Source: Bacillota bacterium (lineage in GTDB: Bacteria; Bacillota; Clostridia; Christensenellales; CAG-138). Taken from it: a stretch of DNA of 6,480 nucleotides. The translations under genes and the position numbers were made by a program. Below the pieces are notes generated by a model, which was not told the origin of the DNA, searched no databases, and saw only the letters and a list, made by a program, of their open reading frames with translations. Positions 1 through 5,843 of this stretch are shown here, in pieces (positions within the stretch are counted from its first letter, which is position 1; each line of letters opens with the position of its first letter). The stretch is taken from the NCBI GenBank assembly GCA_023458355.1, contig JAEWZS010000221.1, forward strand, positions 1 to 6,480, in the 5' to 3' direction.

Positions 1-8
1 ATGTTATA

Positions 9-1985
9 TTAGCCTGTAATCTTTTGGCTTAATGAAGATCTTTCTATGTGCCACACCTGGTGTTGAAGTTCGGACGGCTCATAATTTGGGACAAGCTCTT
101 TTATAAGCATTTGAACAAGCTTCTTGCCCCCGCGGCTTTCCATAAATCCCTGCCCTACCTCCTGCTCAAGCAGCGCAAGGTGTTCGTTGAACCAATTTTT
201 ATCGATATCAACCGCCGGTACCACGAATATTCTTTCATGATCCGTTGTGATAAGCTGCGCGCGCTCATTTTCGCACAGCAATTCCTCATATAGCTTTTCG
301 CCCGGGCGAAGCCCTGTGATTTTAATGGGCATGTCAACATTCGGTTCGTAACCGTAAAAGCGTATTACCTTTTCGGCAAGGTCCATAATACGGATCGGCT
401 TCCCCATATCGAGCGCGTAAATTGCACCGCTTTGGGCAAACGCACCCGCTTGCAGCACCAGTTGTGCGGCTTCGGGGATGGTCATGAAAAAGCGCACGAT
501 ATCCGGATGCGTCACGGTCACAGGCCCGCCCATTTTGATTTGCCCCTCAAACAAGCGTAGCACGCTGCCGTGGGACCCTAGCACATTTCCAAACCGTACC
601 ATCATGCATTTCATGCGGCTTTCCTTGGAGAATAGCTGTACCATCATTTCGTTGATGCGTTTTGTTGCACCCATAATGCTCGTGGGGTTTACTGCCTTAT
701 CCGTGGACAGCATTACAAAGCGTTCTACATTGAACCGCTCCGATACTTCTAATAGGTTTCGCGTGCCGGAGACGTTGTTTTTAATCGCTTCGCCGTAGGA
801 CTGCTCCATTAAGGGTACGTGTTTATGCGCTGCTGCATGGAACACCACATCCGGCCGATACTGCGCGAATACTTCATTAAGCCTCATTCTGTCGCGAATG
901 GAGCCGATAACAACTTGTATGCGGCAATCGCCGTTGTACGCCTGCTTCAGTTCGCATTCAAGCTCGTACGAGCTGTTCTCATAAATGTCGTATACCACAA
1001 GAAGCTTTGGAGAAAAGCGCATTACCTGCCTGCAAAGCTCCGAGCCTATGGAGCCTCCGCCGCCCGTAATCAACACGGTTTTACCGGTCAAGTAGGCGCT
1101 TGTTCCCGCAAGGTCAAGATGTGCCTCGTTTCGCATTAAAAAGTCGGCAACATCCACATCCCGCAGTTGAAATGTCTTTTTGGCGGGAGGTGCATCGATC
1201 CCCTGTGCAACAGACAGTATGCGTACGCGGCACATGGTCTGTTTGCATAAGCCTATCAACCCATCGGAGTCAGCAATACGTGCCGCCGGAATAGCGATAA
1301 TGATCTCTTGGATTTTATTCTGCTCCGCAAGTACCGGTATGTCTTTGCTCGTGCCGAGGATGGGCACGTTTTGGAGGCGCATCCCCTGCTTGCTCGGGTC
1401 GTCATCGATAATGAGCACGGGAACGGAATGCAAGCCCTTCTCCCTGTTGCATAAATTCAGAACATAGCTGCAGCCCCCACCTGCGCCAACAATCATAAGC
1501 CTTTTTTTATTTTTATCGGCTCCGGAATGGCTTTTTACATCTCTGCGTATTTGTCTTGCGGTACGCTCCCATAAGCGCGACGTGCCGATGAAAAGGGCGA
1601 CAAGCAGCGCGGTTATAAATATGACGGAGCTTGAAAAACCCAATGAAATAGCTATATTGGCGATGTGCGTTATGATACAGCCTATTGCGGATAAAACGCA
1701 CAGCCTTGCCAGTTCGTGCATCCCCGCGTACTTCCACAGCACCCGGTAAAGCCCGCCGAACACAAACACAAACATGTAGATAAGCACATGTACCGGCAAA
1801 TAGCGAAGTAAGCTATGCACCGTTACGTCTCCGCCCATGCCGAAATCAAAGCGCAGCAAAAGTGCAAGCGCCGTTGAAACACATATCAGTACCACATCGA
1901 TTAGAAGAAATACCAACTGCCGAAACAGTCCTTTTGGACGAAGCTTATCTTTTGGTTTAGCGTCCGACGTTTCATGTATCCCCAT
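9..1985 (-). CDS. capD: Membrane-bound nucleotide-sugar 4,6-dehydratase/epimerase, CapD/PglF/FlaA1 long-form family
   Basis: The 658-residue protein has the full architecture of the long membrane-anchored CapD/PglF/WbpM family. About four hydrophobic segments lie within residues 22-135. A CoA-binding-like Rossmann domain with the glycine motif VGAGGG (166-171) follows, then the SDR catalytic domain. Its NAD(P) loop is TGGGGSIGSELCRQ (307-320). The segment LSTDKAVNPTSIMGATKR (426-443) carries Thr-Asp-Lys (428-430) and Met438-x3-Lys442 in place of the usual Tyr-x3-Lys. That Met variant is known from long-form UDP-N-acetylglucosamine 4,6-dehydratases such as PglF. The likely role is therefore conversion of UDP-GlcNAc to a 4-keto-6-deoxy sugar at the inner membrane for surface polysaccharide; the exact product (retained or inverted C5) cannot be read from sequence. 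The start ATG lies 18 bases after the LCP stop, with an AGGGGGA ribosome site at 1996-2002 that overlaps the stop region. It is the last visible gene of the operon. Confidence 0.93.
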   Translation of the reverse strand: MGIHETSDAKPKDKLRPKGLFRQLVFLLIDVVLICVSTALALLLRFDFGMGGDVTVHSLLRYLPVHVLIYMFVFVFGGLYRVLWKYAGMHELARLCVLSAIGCIITHIANIAISLGFSSSVIFITALLVALFIGTSRLWERTARQIRRDVKSHSGADKNKKRLMIVGAGGGCSYVLNLCNREKGLHSVPVLIIDDDPSKQGMRLQNVPILGTSKDIPVLAEQNKIQEIIIAIPAARIADSDGLIGLCKQTMCRVRILSVAQGIDAPPAKKTFQLRDVDVADFLMRNEAHLDLAGTSAYLTGKTVLITGGGGSIGSELCRQVMRFSPKLLVVYDIYENSSYELECELKQAYNGDCRIQVVIGSIRDRMRLNEVFAQYRPDVVFHAAAHKHVPLMEQSYGEAIKNNVSGTRNLLEVSERFNVERFVMLSTDKAVNPTSIMGATKRINEMMVQLFSKESRMKCMMVRFGNVLGSHGSVLRLFEGQIKMGGPVTVTHPDIVRFFMTIPEAAQLVLQAGAFAQSGAIYALDMGKPIRIMDLAEKVIRFYGYEPNVDMPIKITGLRPGEKLYEELLCENERAQLITTDHERIFVVPAVDIDKNWFNEHLALLEQEVGQGFMESRGGKKLVQMLIKELVPNYEPSELQHQVWHIERSSLSQKITG

Positions 1986-2003
1986 AGCGCAGCATTCCCC
2001 CTA

Positions 2004-3077
2004 TTACTCGTCGCCATATAAAAACTGATGCAGCCGTTTTTCGTTTTTCTCTCTGTCGATCTCAATAACGCTTGCCCCATTGATGCTTGCATACTTCCAT
2101 GTGCCTTCAAACGGAACGGCTCCGCTTTTGAATACAAAGCCCTCCGAAAAAACAGAATCTATGCCAAGCTGTATCAATGCGCCTGTATCGAGGTTGGTTT
2201 CTACATAGCTCATAAGGCTGTTCGCAAGAGCAACCAATGTGGCCACATCTCGTTCCTGCTTGGCGCGGTTAAAAAACGCGAGCATCACCTTGCGCTGGCG
2301 GTTGGTACGCCCCCAGTCACCATCGCCCGTTTTGCGGTTGCGGCAGTGAACCAGCACCTGCTGGCCGTTAAGCAAATACGTTCCTTCTTCTTCAGGCAGC
2401 AAACTTGTTTGCATGGTAGCGTTTATATAGGCAGCTTCCTTTTTTGTGATGCTCAGCTCCAAACCTCCGAGCATTTCTACAATGTTCTCCAAGTTCTCAA
2501 AATCGGTCTTAATGTAGTACTGGATATCCAGCCCGAAATTTTTGTTGATGGTATTGATGGTTAACCCTACACCGCCAAACCGATACGCAGCGTTGATGCG
2601 GTTCCATGTGTTGCGCTCCGGTATATGCACGTACGTATCGCGCAGGAATGAAACCAAACTTGCCTCGTTTTTTTCACGGTTATAGGAAAGAAGCATCATC
2701 GTATCGGACCGGCCCTGCCCGGCTTCACCGGGGCGGATATCTTCACCTAGGAGAAGTATGTTGATGATGCTTTCATCTATGGTGTCAAGATCATAAATAG
2801 GATCTTCCGCTATCTGTTGGGTTTCAACCGCATCGTCGTGATCCTCATCGATATCTTCGGGTACACCCACAACAGGCGATAGCGACGGCGCAGGAGCGGG
2901 TGTTTGCGATAGAGGCTCAGGCGTTTTCTCGACTACCTTTACAGCCTCGGTTTGCATGCTCCGCATATTCCAATAGAGGTAACCGCAAGCACACAGCGCG
3001 GCAAGGCAAACGGCAGCGATAATAATGAGGAAGGCCTTCAATACGGGTATTTTCTTTTTTACAACGTCTTCTTTCAT
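2004..3077 (-). CDS. LytR-CpsA-Psr (LCP) family cell-wall glycopolymer transferase
   Basis: This 357-residue protein begins with a short cytoplasmic basic stretch (MKEDVVKKK) and one membrane segment at about residues 11-36. An acidic and proline-rich linker (about 50-95) follows, then an extracellular LCP domain (about 103-270). Signature motifs are GRSDTMMLLS (122-131), SFLRDTYV (143-150), RINAAYRFGG (160-169) and CRNRKTGDGDWGRTNRQRKV (245-264). The conserved Arg and Asp residues that bind the polyprenyl pyrophosphate group in this family are present. LCP enzymes move lipid-linked polymers onto peptidoglycan, or in some cases onto other acceptors. Here the enzyme would anchor the polysaccharide made by the neighbouring genes. 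The usual S-I-P-R-D is S-F-L-R-D here, a small deviation. The start overlaps the cpsB stop as ATGA (4-base overlap), indicating translational coupling. An AGGAGCAGGA purine run lies just upstream at about 3083-3092. The C-terminal 85 residues lie outside the core domain and I do not assign them a function. Confidence 0.93.
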   Translation of the reverse strand: MKEDVVKKKIPVLKAFLIIIAAVCLAALCACGYLYWNMRSMQTEAVKVVEKTPEPLSQTPAPAPSLSPVVGVPEDIDEDHDDAVETQQIAEDPIYDLDTIDESIINILLLGEDIRPGEAGQGRSDTMMLLSYNREKNEASLVSFLRDTYVHIPERNTWNRINAAYRFGGVGLTINTINKNFGLDIQYYIKTDFENLENIVEMLGGLELSITKKEAAYINATMQTSLLPEEEGTYLLNGQQVLVHCRNRKTGDGDWGRTNRQRKVMLAFFNRAKQERDVATLVALANSLMSYVETNLDTGALIQLGIDSVFSEGFVFKSGAVPFEGTWKYASINGASVIEIDREKNEKRLHQFLYGDE

Positions 3078-3721
3078 GCCGAAATCCTGCTCCTAACCTT
3101 TGAGGCCGATTTAAAGAAGCGCTCATAATCGCGGGCACAATGTGCATCGGATGCGAAGCTTTGGTACATCCCCTGTTTAAGCATCGCTGTTGCGCTTCGC
3201 TTACTATTATCAAATGCGGACAAAAGCAGCACATTGGCGTCGAGTTGGAGAGAGCAACCCATGTTCAGCCATTCCTTTGCGACGAGGATTTCTTTTTGAA
3301 CGCACAAATACCGCTCCGGATGCGCAATGATGACCTTAAGCCCGTGCCGCTGAAGTGCAAAAATCTTCTTAATCATATCCTTGGGCAAATCTCCCTTTAG
3401 GTTAAAGTCGATTAGGATCTCGTTCGTGTCTTCGGTGCAGTATCGCGTAAGGTTATCTTCGGTTAGAATTTCTGAAAGCGCTTGCCATTGTACCTCGCTG
3501 CCCAATTTAAGCCGGATTCCGAAATGGTTTGCGTATTCTGTAAGCTCCTCTTTACGCTCTTGTGCAAGAGAAAAATCAAAGTGCGCGTCGTTCACATGCG
3601 GCGTTGCGACAATACCTGTGACCCCCGCAGCTTTTGCCGCAATAAGCATTGCGATGGAATCATTAAAATCCTTCGCACCGTCATCCATCCCGTACAGGAT
3701 ATGACAATGCCCGTCCAGCAT
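3074..3721 (-). CDS. cpsB: CpsB/CapC-type manganese-dependent protein-tyrosine phosphatase (PHP family)
   Basis: This is a 215-residue PHP-superfamily phosphatase of the CpsB/YwqE type. It removes phosphate from the C-terminal tyrosines of the CpsD kinase and so resets the polysaccharide switch. Metal-binding motifs run in the expected order: DGHCH (3-7), the DDGAKD that follows, TPH (40-42), Glu76 in LGSEVQ, IIAHPER (131-137) and SDAH (191-194). The start at 3721 was chosen because GGAGG lies at 3727-3731, five bases upstream, and the family signature begins right after the first Met. A longer in-frame reading (to 3859) would overlap cpsD and has no such support. The gene begins 13 bases after the cpsD stop and ends in a 4-base overlap with the LCP gene. 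At 215 residues it is somewhat shorter than typical members (about 240-255), but no catalytic motif is missing. Confidence 0.93.
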   Translation of the reverse strand: MLDGHCHILYGMDDGAKDFNDSIAMLIAAKAAGVTGIVATPHVNDAHFDFSLAQERKEELTEYANHFGIRLKLGSEVQWQALSEILTEDNLTRYCTEDTNEILIDFNLKGDLPKDMIKKIFALQRHGLKVIIAHPERYLCVQKEILVAKEWLNMGCSLQLDANVLLLSAFDNSKRSATAMLKQGMYQSFASDAHCARDYERFFKSASKVRSRISA

Positions 3722-3734
3722 GTTTTCCTCCGCA

Positions 3735-4451
3735 TTAACTCGATTGCTGCGCACTTTTCTTTTTCGCGCGTTTGTTGTGCCTACCCGGCGTGTAGTAGCT
3801 GTAATAATCGTGCTTGTCAGCCTTGACCCCGTTGAGCACAACCCCGAGTATTCGAGCATTCACCTTTTCTAACTGGGTAATTACCTCGCGCTCCCTTTTG
3901 AGATCGACCATATCGGGGCGGATGACGAGCACAGTCCCGTCCGCACGGTTTGCGAGAACGGCAGTCTCAATAAACCTCCCAAGCGGCGGGGTGTCAAAAA
4001 TGATCATGTCGAATTCTTTTTTAAGCTCATTGAGAAGAGTGGCAAATTTGTTGGAACCGATTACTTCGGCTATATGCGTCATTTGCGGCTCGACATCCAA
4101 GAAGTATAGATTTTTAATTCTTGTAAGTGACACAGCATCCAAAGCGGATACGTTTTCACACAAAACATTCATCCAGTTGTATTTGGGCCTTTCATTTAGC
4201 CCGTTACCGAGCATCGGGCGGTGGCTGTCCATTTCCCAAAGCAGCGTTTTCTTACCCGCGTCCGCCATGGAAATACCAAACGTAAGTGCAACAGTCGTTT
4301 TTCCTTCCGCCAGCAAAGCGCTTGTAAACACGAGCGTCTTGACGGGCTTATCGACACTTGAAAACTGGATGTTTGTCCTTAGGGCTCGAAACGCCTCCTG
4401 AATGCCGGGTTTGCCGTTATAAAGTTCATAAACGTCGTTTACGCTTTTCAT
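3735..4451 (-). CDS. cpsD: CpsD/CapB-type BY tyrosine autokinase (exopolysaccharide regulation)
   Basis: This is a bacterial tyrosine kinase of the split Gram-positive type, which works with the separate membrane activator CpsC encoded just upstream. Residue numbers count from the longer possible start at 4463. The family entry motif EAFRALRTNIQFSS is at 23-36. Walker A is TSALLAEGKTT (47-57, Lys55). Walker A' is LLWEMDSHRP (74-83), in which the usual first Asp of the Asp-x-Asp motif is Glu. Walker B is MIIFDTPP (153-160). The tail ends in a tyrosine cluster, DYYSYY (219-224), the expected autophosphorylation site, followed by a basic end. Two starts are possible. ATG 4463 overlaps the cpsC stop as TAATG but has no ribosome site. 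ATG 4451 has GGGAG at 4457-4461 with a 5-base gap, so I chose it (238 residues). The kinase cycles between phosphorylated and CpsB-dephosphorylated states to control polymer synthesis. Confidence 0.94.
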   Translation of the reverse strand: MKSVNDVYELYNGKPGIQEAFRALRTNIQFSSVDKPVKTLVFTSALLAEGKTTVALTFGISMADAGKKTLLWEMDSHRPMLGNGLNERPKYNWMNVLCENVSALDAVSLTRIKNLYFLDVEPQMTHIAEVIGSNKFATLLNELKKEFDMIIFDTPPLGRFIETAVLANRADGTVLVIRPDMVDLKREREVITQLEKVNARILGVVLNGVKADKHDYYSYYTPGRHNKRAKKKSAQQSS

Positions 4452-4456
4452 GCTGT

Positions 4457-4461
4457 CTCCC
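4457..4461 (-). promoter_or_regulatory. Ribosome binding site that favours the inner start of cpsD
   Basis: On the minus strand GGGAG lies 5 bases before ATG 4451. It sits inside the first codons of the longer reading that starts at ATG 4463, which has only a weak AAGAAG-like purine run upstream. The TAATG junction at 4463-4465 could still allow reinitiation, so both starts may be used. Confidence 0.5.
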
Positions 4462-4462
4462 A

Positions 4463-5140
4463 TTAATGCATTTGCAGCTTCTTGTTTAATTTTGGGATTT
4501 GTGCGAGTACGGGCAGGTTCAGTAGTTTTTCCGCATCCTCATAGGTGCGGATGCGCGTATTGACCGCTTCTGCAAAGAGAACGATGCCGACGGACAGCAC
4601 CAATGCACACATTCCGGCAAGAACGGTGTTTCTTAACGCGTTCGGCCCCGATGGCATAGTAGGCGGTACAGCGGAATCGATAAGGCTGATGTTTTCGACT
4701 TGCATAACCTCTAAAATGCAAGCGGAAAGGTTATCGGCAATCGCATTTGCAACGTTTGCCGTTACAACCGGGTCAACTCCTACAACATCAACATAGATCA
4801 TGCGTGTGCTGCTTTCCGTAGAGATCGTAATCTCAAACCCATCCAAATTATTAAGCCCCACCATTTGGGCAGCTCCCGTGCGTACACGGCTGCTCGAAGC
4901 AAGCGCTTGATAATCGTTCACCAAAAGTGTGCTGGTGTTAACATCCATGTAGCTTATGGTGCCTTCTGTATAGCGGCTCAGAACATACAATGTGGTCGTT
5001 GCGTTGTATACCGGAGGAAGAACGTTGAAACTCACATAGGCCGCTGCCCCCGCTGCCGCAAGCGTAAATAGAACAACAAATATTATGCGGTCCCAAATCG
5101 CCATCAGCGCGTCGTGCAGCGTCAATTCTCTCATGCTCAT
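4463..5140 (-). CDS. cpsC: CpsC/CapA-type polysaccharide chain-length determinant and kinase activator (Wzz family)
   Basis: This 225-residue protein has the classic Wzz/CpsC layout. A short cytoplasmic N-terminus (MSMRELTLHDALMAIWDR) leads into a first membrane segment at about 19-37. An extracellular domain of about 130 residues follows. The proline motif PPTMPSGPN (159-167) lies directly before the second membrane segment (about 171-191), and a cytoplasmic tail (about 192-225) closes the protein. In this family the tail binds and activates the CpsD kinase, and the membrane pair helps set polymer length and export. It is the first gene of the minus-strand operon. Its stop TAA shares one base with the upstream of two possible cpsD starts. 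The start at 5140 has an AAGGATG ribosome-site-like run at 5152-5158, about 11 bases away, which is longer than ideal because an AUGUAA start-stop sits in the gap. An in-frame second ATG two codons in (MSM) is less well placed. Confidence 0.93.
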   Translation of the reverse strand: MSMRELTLHDALMAIWDRIIFVVLFTLAAAGAAAYVSFNVLPPVYNATTTLYVLSRYTEGTISYMDVNTSTLLVNDYQALASSSRVRTGAAQMVGLNNLDGFEITISTESSTRMIYVDVVGVDPVVTANVANAIADNLSACILEVMQVENISLIDSAVPPTMPSGPNALRNTVLAGMCALVLSVGIVLFAEAVNTRIRTYEDAEKLLNLPVLAQIPKLNKKLQMH

Positions 5141-5302
5141 AGGTTACATAACATCCTTCAAGTTTTTTCATCGGTGCGATTCCGTGTTTTTGTCGGCCTC
5201 TAGCCCTTCCGCATTCGTAAACAGTGCACCTTGTTTATTCTATAATTTACACGTTTTCACATTTACTTGTTTATCAATTTATACCTTTTCACAAGGTGTT
5301 CG
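5141..5302 (-). promoter_or_regulatory. Long 5' leader of the polysaccharide operon
   Basis: If transcription starts near 5302 as the promoter suggests, cpsC mRNA has a leader of about 160 bases with no convincing coding gene. It begins with a small hairpin (ACCTT/AAGGT arms, 5283-5287 and 5293-5297). It carries two near-identical direct copies of TGTGAAAANG (plus-strand 5252-5261 and 5284-5293, 32 bases apart, about three helical turns). It also has an interrupted palindrome with arms AAACA/TGTTT (5219-5223 and 5232-5236). No intrinsic terminator is visible, so simple attenuation is not supported. The repeats could be protein-binding sites; this is inference. Confidence 0.4.
5144..5158 (-). 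promoter_or_regulatory. Ribosome site plus AUGUAA start-stop just upstream of cpsC
   Basis: Read on the minus strand, AAGGATG (5158-5152) is followed after two bases by ATGTAA (5149-5144), then three bases, then the cpsC ATG at 5140. The first AUG is immediately followed by a stop codon. The ribosome site is closer to this start-stop than to cpsC, so some ribosomes may first bind there. Function is inferred only. Confidence 0.4.
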
Positions 5303-5308
5303 ACGTTT

Positions 5309-5337
5309 ATTTTAAGCCAACATATGGTAAATTACAA
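5309..5337 (-). promoter_or_regulatory. Probable sigma-A promoter of the polysaccharide operon
   Basis: On the minus strand TTGTAA (5337-5332) and TAAAAT (5314-5309) are separated by exactly 17 bases, close to the housekeeping consensus. Transcription would begin near 5302 and run into cpsC. No other minus-strand pair in the 5141-5495 gap fits as well. Confidence 0.6.
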
Positions 5338-5418
5338 GCCTTTTATTTAAATTATTTACTTACACAATTCGACTTATATGTTAATTTATAAATACTATCG
5401 TCGGAATAATTTCTTATT

Positions 5419-5447
5419 TTGTCGATTTCTGACCCATCTGATAAAAT
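5419..5447 (+). promoter_or_regulatory. Upstream tandem promoter P1 for tRNA-Leu
   Basis: TTGTCG (5419-5424), a 17-base spacer and TAAAAT (5442-5447, within TGATAAAAT). The geometry is the same as in the next promoter, and each element lies exactly 34 bases before its counterpart there. Confidence 0.45.
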
Positions 5448-5452
5448 TGCAT

Positions 5453-5481
5453 TTGCAAACGTTGTGCCAATGTGATAAAAT
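5453..5481 (+). promoter_or_regulatory. Proximal promoter P2 for tRNA-Leu
   Basis: TTGCAA (5453-5458), a 17-base spacer and TAAAAT (5476-5481, within TGATAAAAT). The predicted start near 5488 would leave only a few bases before the mature tRNA end at 5496, a common arrangement for a single tRNA gene. Confidence 0.65.
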
Positions 5482-5495
5482 CTTTTTCGCAGCAT

Positions 5496-5581
5496 GCCGA
5501 AGTGATGGAATGGCAGACGTGACGGACTCAAAATCCGTTGTTGGCGACAACGTGTGGGTTCAAGTCCCACCTTCGGCACCA
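5496..5581 (+). tRNA. tRNA-Leu, anticodon CAA, with encoded CCA
   Basis: A complete class II tRNA. The acceptor stem is GCCGAAG (5496-5502) with CTTCGGC (5571-5577), the discriminator base is A (5578) and the CCA end is encoded (5579-5581). The anticodon stem ACGGA/TCCGT (5522-5526, 5534-5538) holds the loop CTCAAAA with anticodon CAA at 5529-5531, which reads the UUG leucine codon. A long variable arm, GTTG-GCGA-CAAC (5540-5551), is typical of leucine tRNA. The T arm is GTGGG-TTCAAGT-CCCAC (5554-5570). It is transcribed away from the polysaccharide operon, from its own promoters, and followed at once by a terminator. Confidence 0.97.
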
Positions 5582-5585
5582 ATAC

Positions 5586-5620
5586 AGAAGCAGGCACCCC
5601 AATGGGTGCCTGCTTTTGCG
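5586..5620 (+). terminator. Intrinsic terminator of tRNA-Leu
   Basis: Perfect arms CAGGCACCC (5591-5599) and GGGTGCCTG (5604-5612) enclose the 4-base loop CAAT. The stem can extend outward through GAAG/CTTT pairs, and a T-rich tail (CTTTTGCGTTT) follows. It begins only 10 bases after the tRNA CCA end. Confidence 0.88.
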
Positions 5621-5629
5621 TTTGCCATT

Positions 5630-5760
5630 ATTAGGAGGGACTTGAAGCCCCGGTGGCAGCTTTGCTGCCGTAAAATCGCAACAGCGTCCTTAATACGTCG
5701 AGCGTAGGCTCGACATCGGTGGTACCCACTCCGTTTGGTGCAACACCGCCAAACAAAATC
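5630..5760 (+). other. Hairpin-rich non-coding element between two terminators, possible structured RNA or dispersed repeat
   Basis: About 130 bases without a credible gene hold several short inverted repeats in a row: GGCAGC-ttt-GCTGCC (5655-5669), GTCGAGC-gtag-GCTCGAC (5697-5714), GTGG-tac-CCAC (5719-5729) and GGTG-caa-CACC (5737-5747). The last can alternatively pair as GTTTGG with CCAAAC (5733-5738, 5749-5754). A second intrinsic terminator follows. No promoter is evident within the element on either strand, so it may depend on read-through from the tRNA, or it may be a mobile or dispersed non-coding repeat. Short plus-strand readings across it lack ribosome sites. The element type is not identified. 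Confidence 0.4.
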
Positions 5761-5782
5761 AACGCCCTTAAGGGCGTTTTTT
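5761..5782 (+). terminator. Intrinsic terminator closing the hairpin-rich element
   Basis: Arms AACGCCC (5761-5767) and GGGCGTT (5772-5778) form a perfect stem with loop TTAA, followed by TTTT (5779-5782) and more T-rich sequence. It separates the tRNA region from the LytTR gene. Confidence 0.87.
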
Positions 5783-5843
5783 GTTTGCCATTGTTTCAGC
5801 GGGGCAGCTTAGCCATAGTAAATGGCAGGTTACGCCGAGTCCA

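Noticed and set aside
2028..2564. Plus-strand 178-codon open frame opposite the LCP gene
   Set aside because: It is antisense to a gene with clear LCP motifs, has no ribosome site or recognisable domain, and is a frame shadow.
3722..3859. Upstream extension of cpsB to ATG 3859
   Set aside because: It would overlap the cpsD coding region in another frame and adds a basic sequence foreign to the family. ATG 3721 has a GGAGG ribosome site and starts right at the DGHCH motif.
3814..4401. Plus-strand 195-codon open frame opposite cpsD
   Set aside because: It is antisense to the kinase with all Walker motifs intact, with no independent sign of coding such as a ribosome site or domain.
4938..5171. 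Minus-strand 77-codon reading starting MKKLEGCYV, a possible leader peptide for cpsC
   Set aside because: It has no ribosome site before its ATG and mostly overlaps cpsC out of frame. It looks like a shadow of the real gene.
5352..5597. Minus-strand 81-codon reading across the tRNA, with a VPKVGLEPTRC-like segment
   Set aside because: It is antisense to tRNA-Leu. Such GLEPTR-type translations are a familiar false product of leucine and serine tRNA genes. It has no ribosome site and no family match.
5378..5707. Plus-strand 109-codon reading running through the tRNA and its terminator
   Set aside because: It passes through the tRNA sequence, the terminator hairpin and the hairpin-rich element, so its composition reflects RNA structure and not protein. 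There is no ribosome site at its start.
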